From Planctomycetaceae bacterium (GTDB taxonomy: Bacteria; Planctomycetota; UBA1135; GCA-002686595): a stretch of 64,000 nt of DNA. The stretch lies in the NCBI GenBank assembly GCA_016125265.1, contig WGMC01000018.1, positions 124,001 through 188,000 of the forward strand, written 5' to 3'. Position 1 is the stretch's first letter, and each line of letters starts with the position of its first letter. The notes beneath the pieces were generated by a model. That model was not told the origin of the DNA and made no database searches. It was given only the letters and a program-made list of their open reading frames with translations. Below, in pieces: positions 8,311-18,300 of the stretch. The translations under genes were made by a program, and so were the position numbers.

Positions 8311-8364
8311 CCCGCCCCCCCCTCGGGACTCCGATCTTTCCCACCCCCGCTGCCCCGTCGAGCC

Positions 8365-8895
8365 ATGGTTCAGGACCCCGGCACCCGCGCCCCTCGGGAC
8401 GTGCCCCAACCCCAGCGCCTTCCGGCGGGCACACGGCTCGCGGCGGTGACGTCGAGCTACCACGGCGAGCTGACCAGGGGCATGTTGGCGTCGGCCGAAA
8501 AGACCCTCAGCGACGCCGGACTCGCGCCGGGCCATCTGCTCGCGATCGACGCGCCCGGCGCCTACGAATTGCCGTTGCTCGCCCAGCGGCTGGCCCAGCG
8601 CGAGGACGTGCACGGTGTGTTGTGTTTTGGCCTCGTCCTCAAGGGCGAAACCGAGCACGACGTGCACATCGCCGGCGCGGTGGCCCACGCCCTGCAGCGG
8701 GTCTCACTCGACTCGGGCAAGCCGGTGCTGTTTGGCGTACTGACCTGCGGCACCCTCGAACAGGCGCAGCGGCGGGCGCGGCGGCGCCAGGACGGCGGCC
8801 TCGACAAGGGCCACGAGGTCGCGCTCGCGGCCATCGGCGCGCTCTCCGGGTTGCGCGCGGCGTCGGCCGCCTTCCCGCACGGGGGCCCGCGATGA
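8365..8895 (+). CDS. ribH: 6,7-dimethyl-8-ribityllumazine synthase
   Basis: Penultimate riboflavin-synthesis enzyme, joining 5-amino-6-ribitylaminouracil with 3,4-dihydroxybutanone phosphate. The 176-residue protein has PGAYELPLLA (substrate-binding loop), LKGETEHD (general acid histidine in the family), FGVLTCGTLEQAQRRA and KGHEVALAAI. The usual SRFN aromatic is replaced by SSYH, keeping an aromatic residue. About 20 extra N-terminal residues precede the fold. The stop overlaps the nusB start (ATGA), the common ribH-nusB pairing. No FMN riboswitch is visible upstream. Confidence 0.9.
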   Translation: MVQDPGTRAPRDVPQPQRLPAGTRLAAVTSSYHGELTRGMLASAEKTLSDAGLAPGHLLAIDAPGAYELPLLAQRLAQREDVHGVLCFGLVLKGETEHDVHIAGAVAHALQRVSLDSGKPVLFGVLTCGTLEQAQRRARRRQDGGLDKGHEVALAAIGALSGLRAASAAFPHGGPR

Positions 8896-9356
8896 AGAAG
8901 CGCACCCGGGCCCGCGAGCTCGCCCTGCAGTTCCTCTACCAACTGGACGTGCGCGGCAAGGAGATCCTGCCGGAGTTGAGCGCATTCCTCGGCACGGAAG
9001 AGCGCGATCCCGAGACGCTCCAGTACGCCAAGTCGCTGGTGCAGGGTGTCGAGGAGCACCGCGACGCCATCGACGAACACATCCGCTCGGTCGCGCAGAA
9101 CTGGGAGATCGGTCGTATGGCGATCATCGACCGCAACGTGCTGCGGCTCGCGACCTACGAGCTGTGCCACGTCGCCGATATCCCGCTCAAGGTCGCCATC
9201 AACGAGGCCATCGAGCTGGGCAAACGCTTTTCGACCCAGAACTCGGGCGGCTTCATCAACGGCGTCCTGGACAAGGTGAAGGACCGCTTCGCCTGCCCGC
9301 GCGCCGCGGAGTCCAAGGCACCGAAGAAGGGCGCAGGACGCCCGCAGGTCGAGTAG
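8892..9356 (+). CDS. nusB: Transcription antitermination factor NusB
   Basis: All-helical RNA-binding protein that works with NusE (S10) on boxA in rRNA antitermination. The 154-residue product opens MKKRTRARELALQFLYQLD and contains RNVLRLATYEL, DIPLKVAINEAIELGKRFST and FINGVLDKV, all hallmarks of the family. A lysine/alanine-rich tail of about 20 residues is extra. The ATG overlaps the ribH stop; ftsY follows after 16 bases, so the three are probably one transcript. Confidence 0.95.
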   Translation: MKKRTRARELALQFLYQLDVRGKEILPELSAFLGTEERDPETLQYAKSLVQGVEEHRDAIDEHIRSVAQNWEIGRMAIIDRNVLRLATYELCHVADIPLKVAINEAIELGKRFSTQNSGGFINGVLDKVKDRFACPRAAESKAPKKGAGRPQVE

Positions 9357-9372
9357 TCGGGACCACGCCAAC

Positions 9373-10278
9373 ATGGGACTCTTCGATCGTCTGAAAGCGC
9401 GCCTCGTCAAGACGCGCGAAACACTCACCGACGGCATCACCGGCCTCTTCAAGGGCGGCCGTCCGCTGGATGCGGCGCTCCTCGGCGAGTTGGAGGAACT
9501 GCTCTACACCTCGGACCTCGGTGCCGCGGCGACAGGAGTCGTGGCCGAGCTCGGGCGCCTCGCCAAGCGCGGCGATGTGAAGGACGAGGCGGGGGTGCGC
9601 GCGGCGCTCAGGCGCATCCTGGTGGCGCGCCTCGACGCGGGGGGCGAGTTGCTGCTCCCCCACCATCCCACGGTGGTGCTGGTGGTCGGCGTCAACGGCT
9701 CGGGCAAGACGACGTCGATCGCCAAACTCGCGCACCGATTCGTTTCGCAGGGCAAACGCGTGATGGTCGGCGCGTGCGACACGTACCGCGCGGCGGCCGC
9801 CGACCAACTCGAAGTCTGGGCCGGTCGCACGGGTGCCGCGATTACGCGCAAGGGCGAGGGAGCCGATCCCGCCGCCGTGGCCTTCGACGCGGTGGATCGG
9901 GCGGTGCGCGAGGGGTTCGACCTGGTGATCCTCGATACGGCTGGCCGGCTCCACACCCAGGTCAACCTGATGGCCGAGTTGGAGAAAGTCCGACGTGTCA
10001 TCGAACGCCGTTTGCCCGGCGCGCCGCACGAGGTGCTGCTGGTGCTCGATGGAACCAACGGCCAAAACGCGATCCAACAGGCGCGCGCGTTCACCGCCTC
10101 CGTGGCCGTGACGGGCCTCGTTATCGCCAAACTCGACGGCACCGCCCGCGGGGGCGCGCTGTTCACGATCCAGGACGCGCTCAAACTGCCCGTGCGCTAC
10201 ATCGGCACGGGCGAGTCGATGGAGCTCTTGGAACCGTTCGAGCCCGGCGCCTTCGTGGACGCGATCCTGTCCAACTGA
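9373..10278 (+). CDS. ftsY: Signal recognition particle receptor FtsY
   Basis: SRP-type GTPase that docks ribosome-SRP complexes at the membrane. The 301 residues comprise the N and G domains only: G1 GVNGSGKTTSIAKLA near residue 110, DTYRAAAADQL, G3 DTAGRLHT, G4 AKLDGTARGGA and closing GTGE..ELLEPF.P..FVDAIL. The acidic A domain of the E. coli protein is absent, as in many bacteria. It ends 14 bases before the convergent gene at 10293, with a short palindrome (gacac/gtgtc) at 10284-10294 between the stops. Confidence 0.95.
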   Translation: MGLFDRLKARLVKTRETLTDGITGLFKGGRPLDAALLGELEELLYTSDLGAAATGVVAELGRLAKRGDVKDEAGVRAALRRILVARLDAGGELLLPHHPTVVLVVGVNGSGKTTSIAKLAHRFVSQGKRVMVGACDTYRAAAADQLEVWAGRTGAAITRKGEGADPAAVAFDAVDRAVREGFDLVILDTAGRLHTQVNLMAELEKVRRVIERRLPGAPHEVLLVLDGTNGQNAIQQARAFTASVAVTGLVIAKLDGTARGGALFTIQDALKLPVRYIGTGESMELLEPFEPGAFVDAILSN

Positions 10279-10292
10279 CCGGCGACACAGTG

Positions 10293-12650
10293 TCACCTCG
10301 GCGGGACGGTGATCCGCACCCCGTCGAGTCGCCCGCCGGCAGCTGGCACCACGAGCGGCGTCGGCAAGGAGTGACCGCGCGAGAGAACAACCCGGGCCCC
10401 AGGCGGCAGGCCGCTGAGTTCGAAGGGCGCCGATTGGCTGGCCGGCATCCCTGCGGCCAGTTGCGCGTCCGAAGGCTGCAGGGACACACGGGCGACGGCG
10501 CCCGAAGGGAGGTGCAACTCGGCGCGCACGTGGAGCGACGTCAACCGCGGCTCGCCTTGCACGACGATCTCGCCCGCGATCGAAGAGCCGGGCTCCAGTA
10601 GAACTCGCTGCCGCGCGCTGTCGTGTACCACGTCCACGGGCCCCACGTACACGAGACCGCCCTGATGCCGCGCGGGCCCTAGCGCGCCACCCGGCTGACG
10701 TGCCCCGGGTTTGGGCTCCAATCGAACGACCAACGTGTAAGCACCCGGCGGCGCCTGGAACTGCGCCAGTGACCCGACGGCGTTCCACTGCACCCGGCCT
10801 CGCTCCCCCGCCCCGCCGGCGTCGGGCAGCAGATCCGCTTGGGCCGCAAAGTAGAGCTCGTCGAAGGGCCACGGTTCGGGTGGGCCGAGGGCGGATGGGT
10901 CCAGCTCCACCTCGAGTCGACCGACCCGCTCCACGGGGATCTCGAATCTCTCGAGCTGACCGGCGGGGGCGAGCGTTCGAGTTCCTCTATTGCCGATCAG
11001 CAGCGAGGGCAATCGCCACTGGGGCAGCAACGCGGCTCGGTCGAAAGGAACGGGGTCCAGCTCGTACGACTGTGCGCCCTCGTCCAGGGAGAGGCTGACT
11101 TCGAGCGGCGCTATCCCGACGATTCGAAGCCGCTCGCCGAGGGCGATCGGCACCTGCATGGACGAAAAGTCGCGTGGATCGAGGCCCGAGTGCACCGGGA
11201 CCCGCAACCAGTAGCGCGCGGCACTGGGGTCCACGAACACCTGCTCGGCAGCCAGCTCTGCGCCTTGGGTATCCACAAGGGCCAAAACCACGTCGACCGA
11301 GGTCTGCCATCCGGGCGCCAGCAGCCCCAGGTCGCGGGCCTCGCCCGCGGTGAGAGTCACGAGACAACGCGCTAACGAGAACTCACCAGGCGCACTTTGC
11401 CAGCGCGCGAGGAGCATGTGCTCCCCGGTCGGCACGTTGTCGAGTTGCACGATCCCCATCGCATCCGGCGCTTTGCGATCGAGGCCTCGCAGGGAGCGCA
11501 CGCGGCCGTTCGAGCGCGCCTCCACGAGACTGTGCACCACCAAGCCCCGTGCGGGGCCGATCGCCCGGCCGTCTCCGCCCACGGGCGGCGGCACAGTCAG
11601 CCAAATGGTGCTCACACCGGCACCATCGAGGTGAAGGACACGCTCACTACCCGGCGGGACAAGAAACGTGTGGGAGTGGGTGCGTCCCGCAAGTCGCGGC
11701 GGCAGCACTAGGCGACTTGCAATCTCCAGCCCGGTTTCGTGGCGCGCGGGCGGAAGGGGTGTGCCCAGCGGTTTGGAAACGGACCAGACCCACGCCAACC
11801 GAGCCGGCAGTTGCCGCCAGACGAGGCCGCCCGCGGTCCGTTCGGGTGAAAGCTGCATGGGCAAAGCCCAGAGGGCCGACCTCGGAGCTTCGGACTCCAT
11901 CTCGGGCACCAGCGCACGGGCCTGGGTGTGCAGAGCCAACAGCGCAATTGGGTCCGCCGGGTTGCCATTGTCTAGCGCGCTGCTCAAGCCCTCCCGCAGG
12001 GCCGCCCAGGTGAGAAGTTGGAGCTCCCTGCGCGTCAGCGCACTGCGATCGTGCTCCTCGTGCCAAACCGGGTCACACCGGGGATCCAGTTCGTCCAAGT
12101 TCAGCAACGTCGACGTCGAATGCGCGATGCGGAGTGAGCCAGTGGGCTCCAGGATCTGGGGCACAAAGCCCTCATCCGGTGGCGGCGACTCCACCCAGAA
12201 CAGCGTCGCCGCATGGCCAGGCGCGCGGGCCACGCCGATCACGGGCCAGGAACAATCGGCAAGACTGACCCGACCAATGCCGTCCGATTCCACGGTGCGG
12301 TAGACACCCGTCCCGTCGAACCAACGGCAGATCGCGCCGGCGACCCCCGCGCCGGGGTTGCCGTCCATTTGCATCGCAAGAAGCACAAGGCCCGGGCCCC
12401 TGATGGCCACGTCCGAGCGCCCACCGACGGCACCAACCTGCGCTTGCTCCACTGTGACGTGTTCCGCACTTCGGGTCGTGTCGGGGCCTTGGAGCCCAGG
12501 GGCCTTTCGCGGATCCACCGGGGCCTCCGCTCGCTCGCGCTGGAACAACACAGCAAACAGGGCGGCCACGGCGCCCAACGCTAGAACGGCAACGGCGAGC
12601 CGTCCGAGCAACGGCCGCCGACGGGTCCGATGCGCGTGGCGTTTCGTCAT
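10293..12650 (-). CDS. Large single-pass membrane protein of unknown function
   Basis: A 785-residue protein with an Arg/His-rich cytoplasmic start, one membrane helix at about residues 16-37, and a large exported part. Weak beta-sandwich-like repeats carry motifs such as GIVQLDNVPTGEHMLLARW and GAYTLVVRLEP, recalling carboxypeptidase-regulatory-like domains. The ATG at 12650 has GGAG eight bases upstream and overlaps the stop of the 75-codon frame at 12647-12874 (ATGA). General design matches the 1087-residue protein at 15346-18609 on the same strand, suggesting related roles; sequence similarity between them is not obvious by eye. Confidence 0.75.
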   Translation of the reverse strand: MTKRHAHRTRRRPLLGRLAVAVLALGAVAALFAVLFQRERAEAPVDPRKAPGLQGPDTTRSAEHVTVEQAQVGAVGGRSDVAIRGPGLVLLAMQMDGNPGAGVAGAICRWFDGTGVYRTVESDGIGRVSLADCSWPVIGVARAPGHAATLFWVESPPPDEGFVPQILEPTGSLRIAHSTSTLLNLDELDPRCDPVWHEEHDRSALTRRELQLLTWAALREGLSSALDNGNPADPIALLALHTQARALVPEMESEAPRSALWALPMQLSPERTAGGLVWRQLPARLAWVWSVSKPLGTPLPPARHETGLEIASRLVLPPRLAGRTHSHTFLVPPGSERVLHLDGAGVSTIWLTVPPPVGGDGRAIGPARGLVVHSLVEARSNGRVRSLRGLDRKAPDAMGIVQLDNVPTGEHMLLARWQSAPGEFSLARCLVTLTAGEARDLGLLAPGWQTSVDVVLALVDTQGAELAAEQVFVDPSAARYWLRVPVHSGLDPRDFSSMQVPIALGERLRIVGIAPLEVSLSLDEGAQSYELDPVPFDRAALLPQWRLPSLLIGNRGTRTLAPAGQLERFEIPVERVGRLEVELDPSALGPPEPWPFDELYFAAQADLLPDAGGAGERGRVQWNAVGSLAQFQAPPGAYTLVVRLEPKPGARQPGGALGPARHQGGLVYVGPVDVVHDSARQRVLLEPGSSIAGEIVVQGEPRLTSLHVRAELHLPSGAVARVSLQPSDAQLAAGMPASQSAPFELSGLPPGARVVLSRGHSLPTPLVVPAAGGRLDGVRITVPPR

Positions 12651-12874
12651 TCTTCGTTCTCCGGGCACGGCAGCAGGTGGAACGAGCTCTCTAGCGTGCT
12701 CTTGACCTCCATGGCCAACTGGGCGGGGAACAACGGACTGCCATCCACCCAGCCGGACAGCTTGCTGTGGGTGCGAATCTGACGATCGTACTTCGTGAGA
12801 CAGGCAGGCCGGCGAGGACGGCAACCCGAGGGAGCATCGGGAAGAGGAGCGGGTGCGGCTGCATGGATCTTCAC
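12647..12874 (-). CDS. Possible small protein coupled to the large membrane protein
   Basis: A 75-codon frame from GTG 12874. Its stop overlaps the next start as ATGA, the arrangement used by real neighbours in this window. The second half (LTKYDRQIRTHSKLSGWVDG then LFPAQLAMEVKSTLESSFH) has ordinary protein composition, while the first 25 residues are Pro/Ala/Arg-rich. The ribosome site is poor. It may be a short leader whose translation couples to the gene downstream, or the start may be internal (ATG near AMEVKS). No family recognised. Confidence 0.35.
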   Translation of the reverse strand: MKIHAAAPAPLPDAPSGCRPRRPACLTKYDRQIRTHSKLSGWVDGSPLFPAQLAMEVKSTLESSFHLLPCPENEE

Positions 12875-12893
12875 TCCAAGGAGAGGAACGGCG

Positions 12894-12918
12894 GTGGGCG
12901 GCTCGATCGGCCGCCCAC
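12894..12918 (-). promoter_or_regulatory. Perfect 9-bp hairpin upstream of the 75-codon frame
   Basis: Arms gtgggcggc at 12894-12902 and gccgcccac at 12910-12918 with a 7-base loop. It lies in the 180-base gap between divergent transcripts, 20 bases before the minus-strand GTG. Could be a leader hairpin or an operator. Confidence 0.3.
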
Positions 12919-13054
12919 ATTCGCCCGGTAGGCGGAGGGCGCCGGCCAGCGAACGTGGGAAGGACTTGCCGCGGCGGCCCGGGTTTCCGGGTTTTGTCGA
13001 AGAGTTCCGCGCCGCGGGCGTCGTTGCCGGGAGCCCTCGTTACGCTCTTCGCCC

Positions 13055-15334
13055 ATGGCCACGGATCGCGGTTTGGCGCTCGCCCTCTTGTTGCCGGCGC
13101 TGCTGGTGCTTTTGCCCTGGCCCCTGGCCCTTGGCTCCGGCGATCCCATGCCTTTGGCGACCGCCGCGGGGCTCTGCGCCCTGGCGGCACTGCCGGCGGC
13201 CGCGTTGGCAGTCCTGCGGGGCGCCCAAATGAGCATGGGCCACCTGCCGCTCTTCGTGCTGCTCGGGCTTTGTGCCCGCTCCGCCTGGCGCGCGGGCGGG
13301 GTCACGGACACCTTGGAGTTCGACGCCGCCCTGGGCAGCTTCGCGCTGTTTGCGTTGGGGTTCCTGGGCGGCACATCGCTCGGGCGACCCGGGCGCCGGG
13401 TGTTGGCCATCGGCTTGCCGTCGCTCGCGTTGGTGGCGCTGGTCTCGACCTTTGCCGACGAACAAGGCGGCGGCGCGCTCGGCAACTCGGGCACCCTGGC
13501 GCAGGTGGCGTTGCCCGGAGCCGCGGTCGGCCTGGCCCTCGTGCTCGTGGGCAGCAACTGGGTTCTGCGGAGTTTGGGCGGACTTGCGTTTGTGGGCGCC
13601 GTGCTGCACGCCTACCTCGCCCCCGTGTGGACGACGCTCGCGGCCCTCGCACTCGCCGCGCTCGGCCTCGTGGTGCGCGCCACCTGGGCGCGTGAGGGCT
13701 CCCGCACCCCGCCGCTGCCGCGTCTTGGGCTTGCGCTCGTGTTCGTGGCCTTGGGTGCAGCCGCCGCGCCGAGACTCCTGCCGTGGAGCGCTCCCACGGC
13801 CCCGGAAGGGGCCCGCCTGGCCCCGTCGGCGGAGTTGGGCGGGTTCGACGCGCGCCTGGCGATTTGGTCGAGCCTGCCCGCCATGGTGACAGACCTGCGC
13901 TGGCACGGATTGGGACCTGGCCAGTTCCAAAGCCACTACCCGCCCTACCGGAGCGAGGCCGAAATCCAGATATCGAGCGCGGGCCGCGCATTGCCCTTCG
14001 AAACCGAGGTCGAGCATCCCCACAACGACCTGCTGCGCGCCTGGATCGAGATGGGGCCCCTGGGGGGCGCGGCGTTTGCGGCGCTGCTTCTCTTGGCGCT
14101 GCTCGCCGGCCTGCGCCGCCCGTCCCGCGACCCGGTGACCGACACGTGCCTTTGCCTGGCGGCGATCGCGCTGTGCGCGAACGCGGCGGTGCATTCGCCG
14201 ATCCTGGGGAATGCGGCCAGTGCGTCCCTGACAGGAGCGGTCTTCGGTGCAGTGCTGGCCCGCGCGGACACCGAACCCCGCAAGCTGCGCTCGGTGCCGG
14301 CGTGGCTCCTGCTTCTGCTGCTGCTCGGCTTTGCGCCGCGCGCCGCGTCCCTCGTCGCGCACGGGTCGGCGTTCCTCGACCGCGCGCGCGCCCTCGACGA
14401 CGAAGACGCGGCGTTGGATGCGGCGGAGCGCGCGGCTCCGGCCCAGGCCGCGTTGGCGCTGGAGCAGGCCAGGGCCGCGGCACTGCGTGGGCGCGCGGCG
14501 TTGGAGCGGGCGCTCGCCGCGCGCGCCGATTCGCCGATGGCGCTGGGTTTGCTCGCGCGCGAGGCGTTGGCGCGCGGTGAGCTCGAAGAGGCCCGCGCCC
14601 ACAACGAAAGTCTGCTGGCGCTGCGGCCACACCAAATCGAAGGTTTGGTGCGGCGCGGTTTGCTGGAGCTCTGGGCCGGTGAGTTCGAATCGGCGCGCGC
14701 GGCTTGGGAGCGCTGCCTCGAACTCGACGCGCGGCACCCGACGGCGAATGGGAACTTGCTGCGGCTCGAGTTGGAGCACCTCGATCCCGCGCGCGCCGCG
14801 GACCGCGCGGCCAAGTTGCGGGCGTATGGTGTGGACCCCGACGGCACCGTGCGTTGGGTCGCGGACGCAGCTTTGGGCGGATGGGCCTCGCCCGCCCAGT
14901 TGGCGCGGGTGCTGGTGGCGTCGGGCGCGTGGCCGGAGGCGGGTCTCGCTGAAGCGCTTTTTGCCAACGCGCAGGGTTTGGCCAGCGCAGCGGCCGAACT
15001 TCCGGCCGGGCGCGAGGGCCCCACCGCGTTGCGCGCCGCCGGACTCGAATCCCTCGCCCACAGCCTGTGGGCCGAAGAACACATCGCGGGCGGCGACTGG
15101 GAATCCGCGCGCCGCTCGCTGCGCCAGGCCCTGCGCGCGAGCCGCGGACAGGGTCGCGCGGGCTCGCCGTGGGTTGCGCTGGAGCTGGCCGCGATCGAAA
15201 CGCAACTCGGCGACACGTCACGTGCGGCTGGCCTGCTCGAAGAGACGCCGCCGACGGCGCGCGCCCTGCGAGGACTGCCCGCCGAACGGCTCGAACGGCT
15301 GCGGAACGCGGGCCTCGTGCCCCCGCCCGGATGA
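13055..15334 (+). CDS. O-antigen-ligase-like membrane protein fused to a TPR-like C-terminal domain
   Basis: A 759-residue inner-membrane protein. About ten hydrophobic helices occupy residues 5-440. The large loop carries GLGPGQFQSHYPPYR and, further on, EHPHNDLLRAWIEMGPLG, the family pattern (HNDLL...E.G) of Wzy/WaaL-type polymerases and ligases that transfer lipid-linked glycans at the periplasmic face. From about residue 450 the sequence turns into Ala/Leu/Glu/Arg-rich helices (ERALAARADSPMALGLLARE, ARAAWERCLELDARHPTANG) typical of TPR repeats. Stands alone on the plus strand between two minus-strand groups. Substrate cannot be told. Confidence 0.8.
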   Translation: MATDRGLALALLLPALLVLLPWPLALGSGDPMPLATAAGLCALAALPAAALAVLRGAQMSMGHLPLFVLLGLCARSAWRAGGVTDTLEFDAALGSFALFALGFLGGTSLGRPGRRVLAIGLPSLALVALVSTFADEQGGGALGNSGTLAQVALPGAAVGLALVLVGSNWVLRSLGGLAFVGAVLHAYLAPVWTTLAALALAALGLVVRATWAREGSRTPPLPRLGLALVFVALGAAAAPRLLPWSAPTAPEGARLAPSAELGGFDARLAIWSSLPAMVTDLRWHGLGPGQFQSHYPPYRSEAEIQISSAGRALPFETEVEHPHNDLLRAWIEMGPLGGAAFAALLLLALLAGLRRPSRDPVTDTCLCLAAIALCANAAVHSPILGNAASASLTGAVFGAVLARADTEPRKLRSVPAWLLLLLLLGFAPRAASLVAHGSAFLDRARALDDEDAALDAAERAAPAQAALALEQARAAALRGRAALERALAARADSPMALGLLAREALARGELEEARAHNESLLALRPHQIEGLVRRGLLELWAGEFESARAAWERCLELDARHPTANGNLLRLELEHLDPARAADRAAKLRAYGVDPDGTVRWVADAALGGWASPAQLARVLVASGAWPEAGLAEALFANAQGLASAAAELPAGREGPTALRAAGLESLAHSLWAEEHIAGGDWESARRSLRQALRASRGQGRAGSPWVALELAAIETQLGDTSRAAGLLEETPPTARALRGLPAERLERLRNAGLVPPPG

Positions 15335-15345
15335 CGGCAAGCCCG

Positions 15346-18300
15346 TCAGGGAACGACGACCAACACCGCCTCGCCCGCCCCGGCCCCGACCCGCGCCGCC
15401 CCCGCGCCCCGGCCCGCGTGCGAGTCGACGCGCACGCGGTAGTCGCCGTGCGGCAGCCCTTCGAGCACCACCCGCCCGAGCGCATCACTCACCAGCGATT
15501 GCTGCGCCAACCATCCCGCTCCCATCCAGGCGCCGACATGACCGCCGAGAGCCCCGCGCAGAGCATCGTGCTGGCGCACCCCGAGGTGCTCGAGCACGAC
15601 ACCCGCACCCACGACAGGCACCCCCTCCCCATCGACGACCCGCAAGCGGAGGGACCCGAGGGGCCGGAGTTCGATGGCCGTAGCGACGCCTTGCTGCGGC
15701 GGATCTAGCACCTCGCTGAACGGCCACGCCCCGGCGCGTCGGACCTCGACCAGCACCGGCTCCGAGGCGATTCTCGCGGAACGAAAGCGTCCCTCCCCGT
15801 CGGTAAGTCCATTCGCAAACTGGGAGATTCCGCGCGGCCCGCGCAACACCACGTCCGCGAGTGGCGCGGGGGCGCCGTCGATCACAACTTGCAACAGGAG
15901 CTCCCGGTCCGCGTTCAGCACGACATCCAAGCTCTCGCCAGGCGGAGGCAAAACGATCGATCGCTGGATCACCCTCGAACCGTCCGGATGCGTCAACCAA
16001 AGGAACAACGAGGCAGCGCGCAGACCGAAGAGCTCCGCCTCTCCGTCCGCGTTCGTCTCGGCCCTGGGGTAGGCCAAGGCGCCCACCTGGGAGAAGTCCT
16101 GCAAGTGGATGCTCGCGCCCGGAACGGCCGTTCCGGCCGCGTCGACTACACGCAACGTGACCCCCACCGCACCCAAGGTCAACTGCACGTCCGCGGCGCC
16201 TGCCTCGTCGAGCCACACGGCCTCGGCCGCCAACGCAATGCCGTCCTCGTCGTGGACCGCGAAGTGCGCCGCCCGCGCGGGAACACCAGGCAGTTCGAAA
16301 AAGGAGCGCTCCTTCAGCAGCAACGACCGCGCTCCCCAACCCACGTCCGGGTCCTCCCAGCGGATCTCCAGCACGTGCGCTCGATCGTCCTCGCCAGACA
16401 CCTGCACCCGAACCGTGCCCGGCACGACGGGCAGTTCGATGACGTCGGTTCCAAAAAGGCTCTCGAGCAGTTGGAAGTGGTCGAAAGTGCCATCCGGATG
16501 GCGCACCACGACGAAGCGACTCTCCAAGGTTCGTGTGGCGAGGCACTCGCCATGGGCATCGAGGGACTGGAAAGAAGTCGCCCCCGGCGTCTGCATGCGG
16601 TAGCCGTCGAACGCCCCGGACTTGACACCCACCAGCCGGTAGCGCTGGGCAGCCGCCGGAACGAGCAGGACTTCGCCGACGTCGTGCGCCGTACCCGCCG
16701 TGAGCGACGGGAGGTCCATCTGGCGAACCCGACGACCGGGAGCCCTGAAAATCAAGTGAGCCCCGCGGACCGGAATGTCGGCCAACGCGAACTGGCCCTG
16801 GGCATCCGTTGGCAGACCCACGTAGAGCGCCTCGGCAAGGGTCTCGCCGTTGCTCAGCGCGACGTCGATGGTCGCTTCCCCCACTCCTTCCCCAGTCTCC
16901 CCGTCGCGCACTCGACCGACGATCTGCGCGAGCTCGAGCAGCTTCAAGTCGAGCCGCGCGTGCTCACCAGAAACGACTTCGACCGTCTCCACCGCGGTGA
17001 CCCGCTGTCCCAGCGCCAAGGCATGCACCTGGTATTCCCCCGGAGCGAGATCGTCGATCTCGTAGCGCCCGAGTGTGGCCCCGCGGACCTCGACGAGACG
17101 CGGGGCGCTCGACTCGCCCACAGTGGCCAACGAGAGGCGGAAACGCTGCACGGGCGCCTCCCCGTCCAGCACGACGCCGGACAGTCTCGCGGGTCGGTGC
17201 ATGTCGAAGGACACAGCAACACCTTCGAGAGCCTTTTGCACGTAGATCGGCACACGCGTGCGCGCGTAGCCCGCCGCGGTGCCCTCCACGAGATACGAAC
17301 CCTCCGGAACTCCGGTCAGGTGCACATAGCCGTTGCCCACGGCGCGCCGATCCCACGCGGGCCCCCCAGCGGCGCGCAGAAGTCGAACCGTCACATCAAC
17401 GACGTCGTCTCCGGTCGCGGCATCCATTGCCTGCAGGTAGAAGGCCACCCCGAGCGCCGCGTCAAGCTCCACTTGCACGTTCGTTCCAGCGACGGGACGC
17501 TCGACGCGGGTCTCCGCGAAGGAGTCGGAGTTCTGCAGCCACACACGGAGTGCGACCAGATCCTCTGCAAGCGGCACCAATACCGGTCCAAACCGGCCAT
17601 CGGACCGCACGTCCGCTGCGGTGACTCGCCCCAGTTCCGCGTCACCCACGCCGAGCCCATCGACCGCTACGGTGGGCCATGGCCCCAGCGGCCCAGCGGA
17701 ACGGACCACACCGCTCAGAGTAGCCCAGGGCCCTAACGTGATCGTTTCGCCGTTGGGGTCGGTGTCGCGAAGCCATCGAGCGGCGAGTGCGCCGCTTTGC
17801 ACCACGATCTCCTGGGGCAGTCCGAAAGGAACCACCGCCGCCATGCCGTCGGCATCCGAATGGGACGAGCGCGCGAGAGCGCGCACCGCCACGTCCATCA
17901 CGTTGTCCAAGGGCACCTCGAAGTCGAGCTTGGGCAGCGCTTGGCGCTGGATCGTCGCACCCTCCACGACCTGACCGCGCGAGTCCACGACCTTCAAGTA
18001 GGACGGCGCGCACGCCGCGAGCGAAAGTCGCTCGCCCATCGGCCAATCGGTTCCGTCTGCGGCGAGCTTCTTGCCGATCGGCAACGCTCCGGGGTGCGTG
18101 ATCCACAGAACTGTATCATCCGTCCCGAACTCCTCCGGGCGCTCCAGCCGAACCCTGCCCTCCGCATCCGGTCGGGACCGCACCGTGGAAAGGTGGATGC
18201 GCTCCGTTCTCGTTGCGGAGAAGAAGAGGTCTAGGGTGGCATCGCGCGTGGCCCAATGCCCGACCACGTCGTTGTCGAGGCGCGACCAGGAAACCTCGGC

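Noticed and set aside
7111..8364. Long plus-strand frame in phase with ribH
   Set aside because: Low-complexity and antisense to the two lipoprotein genes; ribH starts at 8365 where family similarity begins.
8224..8364. FMN riboswitch before ribH
   Set aside because: The conserved FMN aptamer segments are not seen in the 140-base leader; only a hairpin-like GC stretch and a -10-like hexamer.
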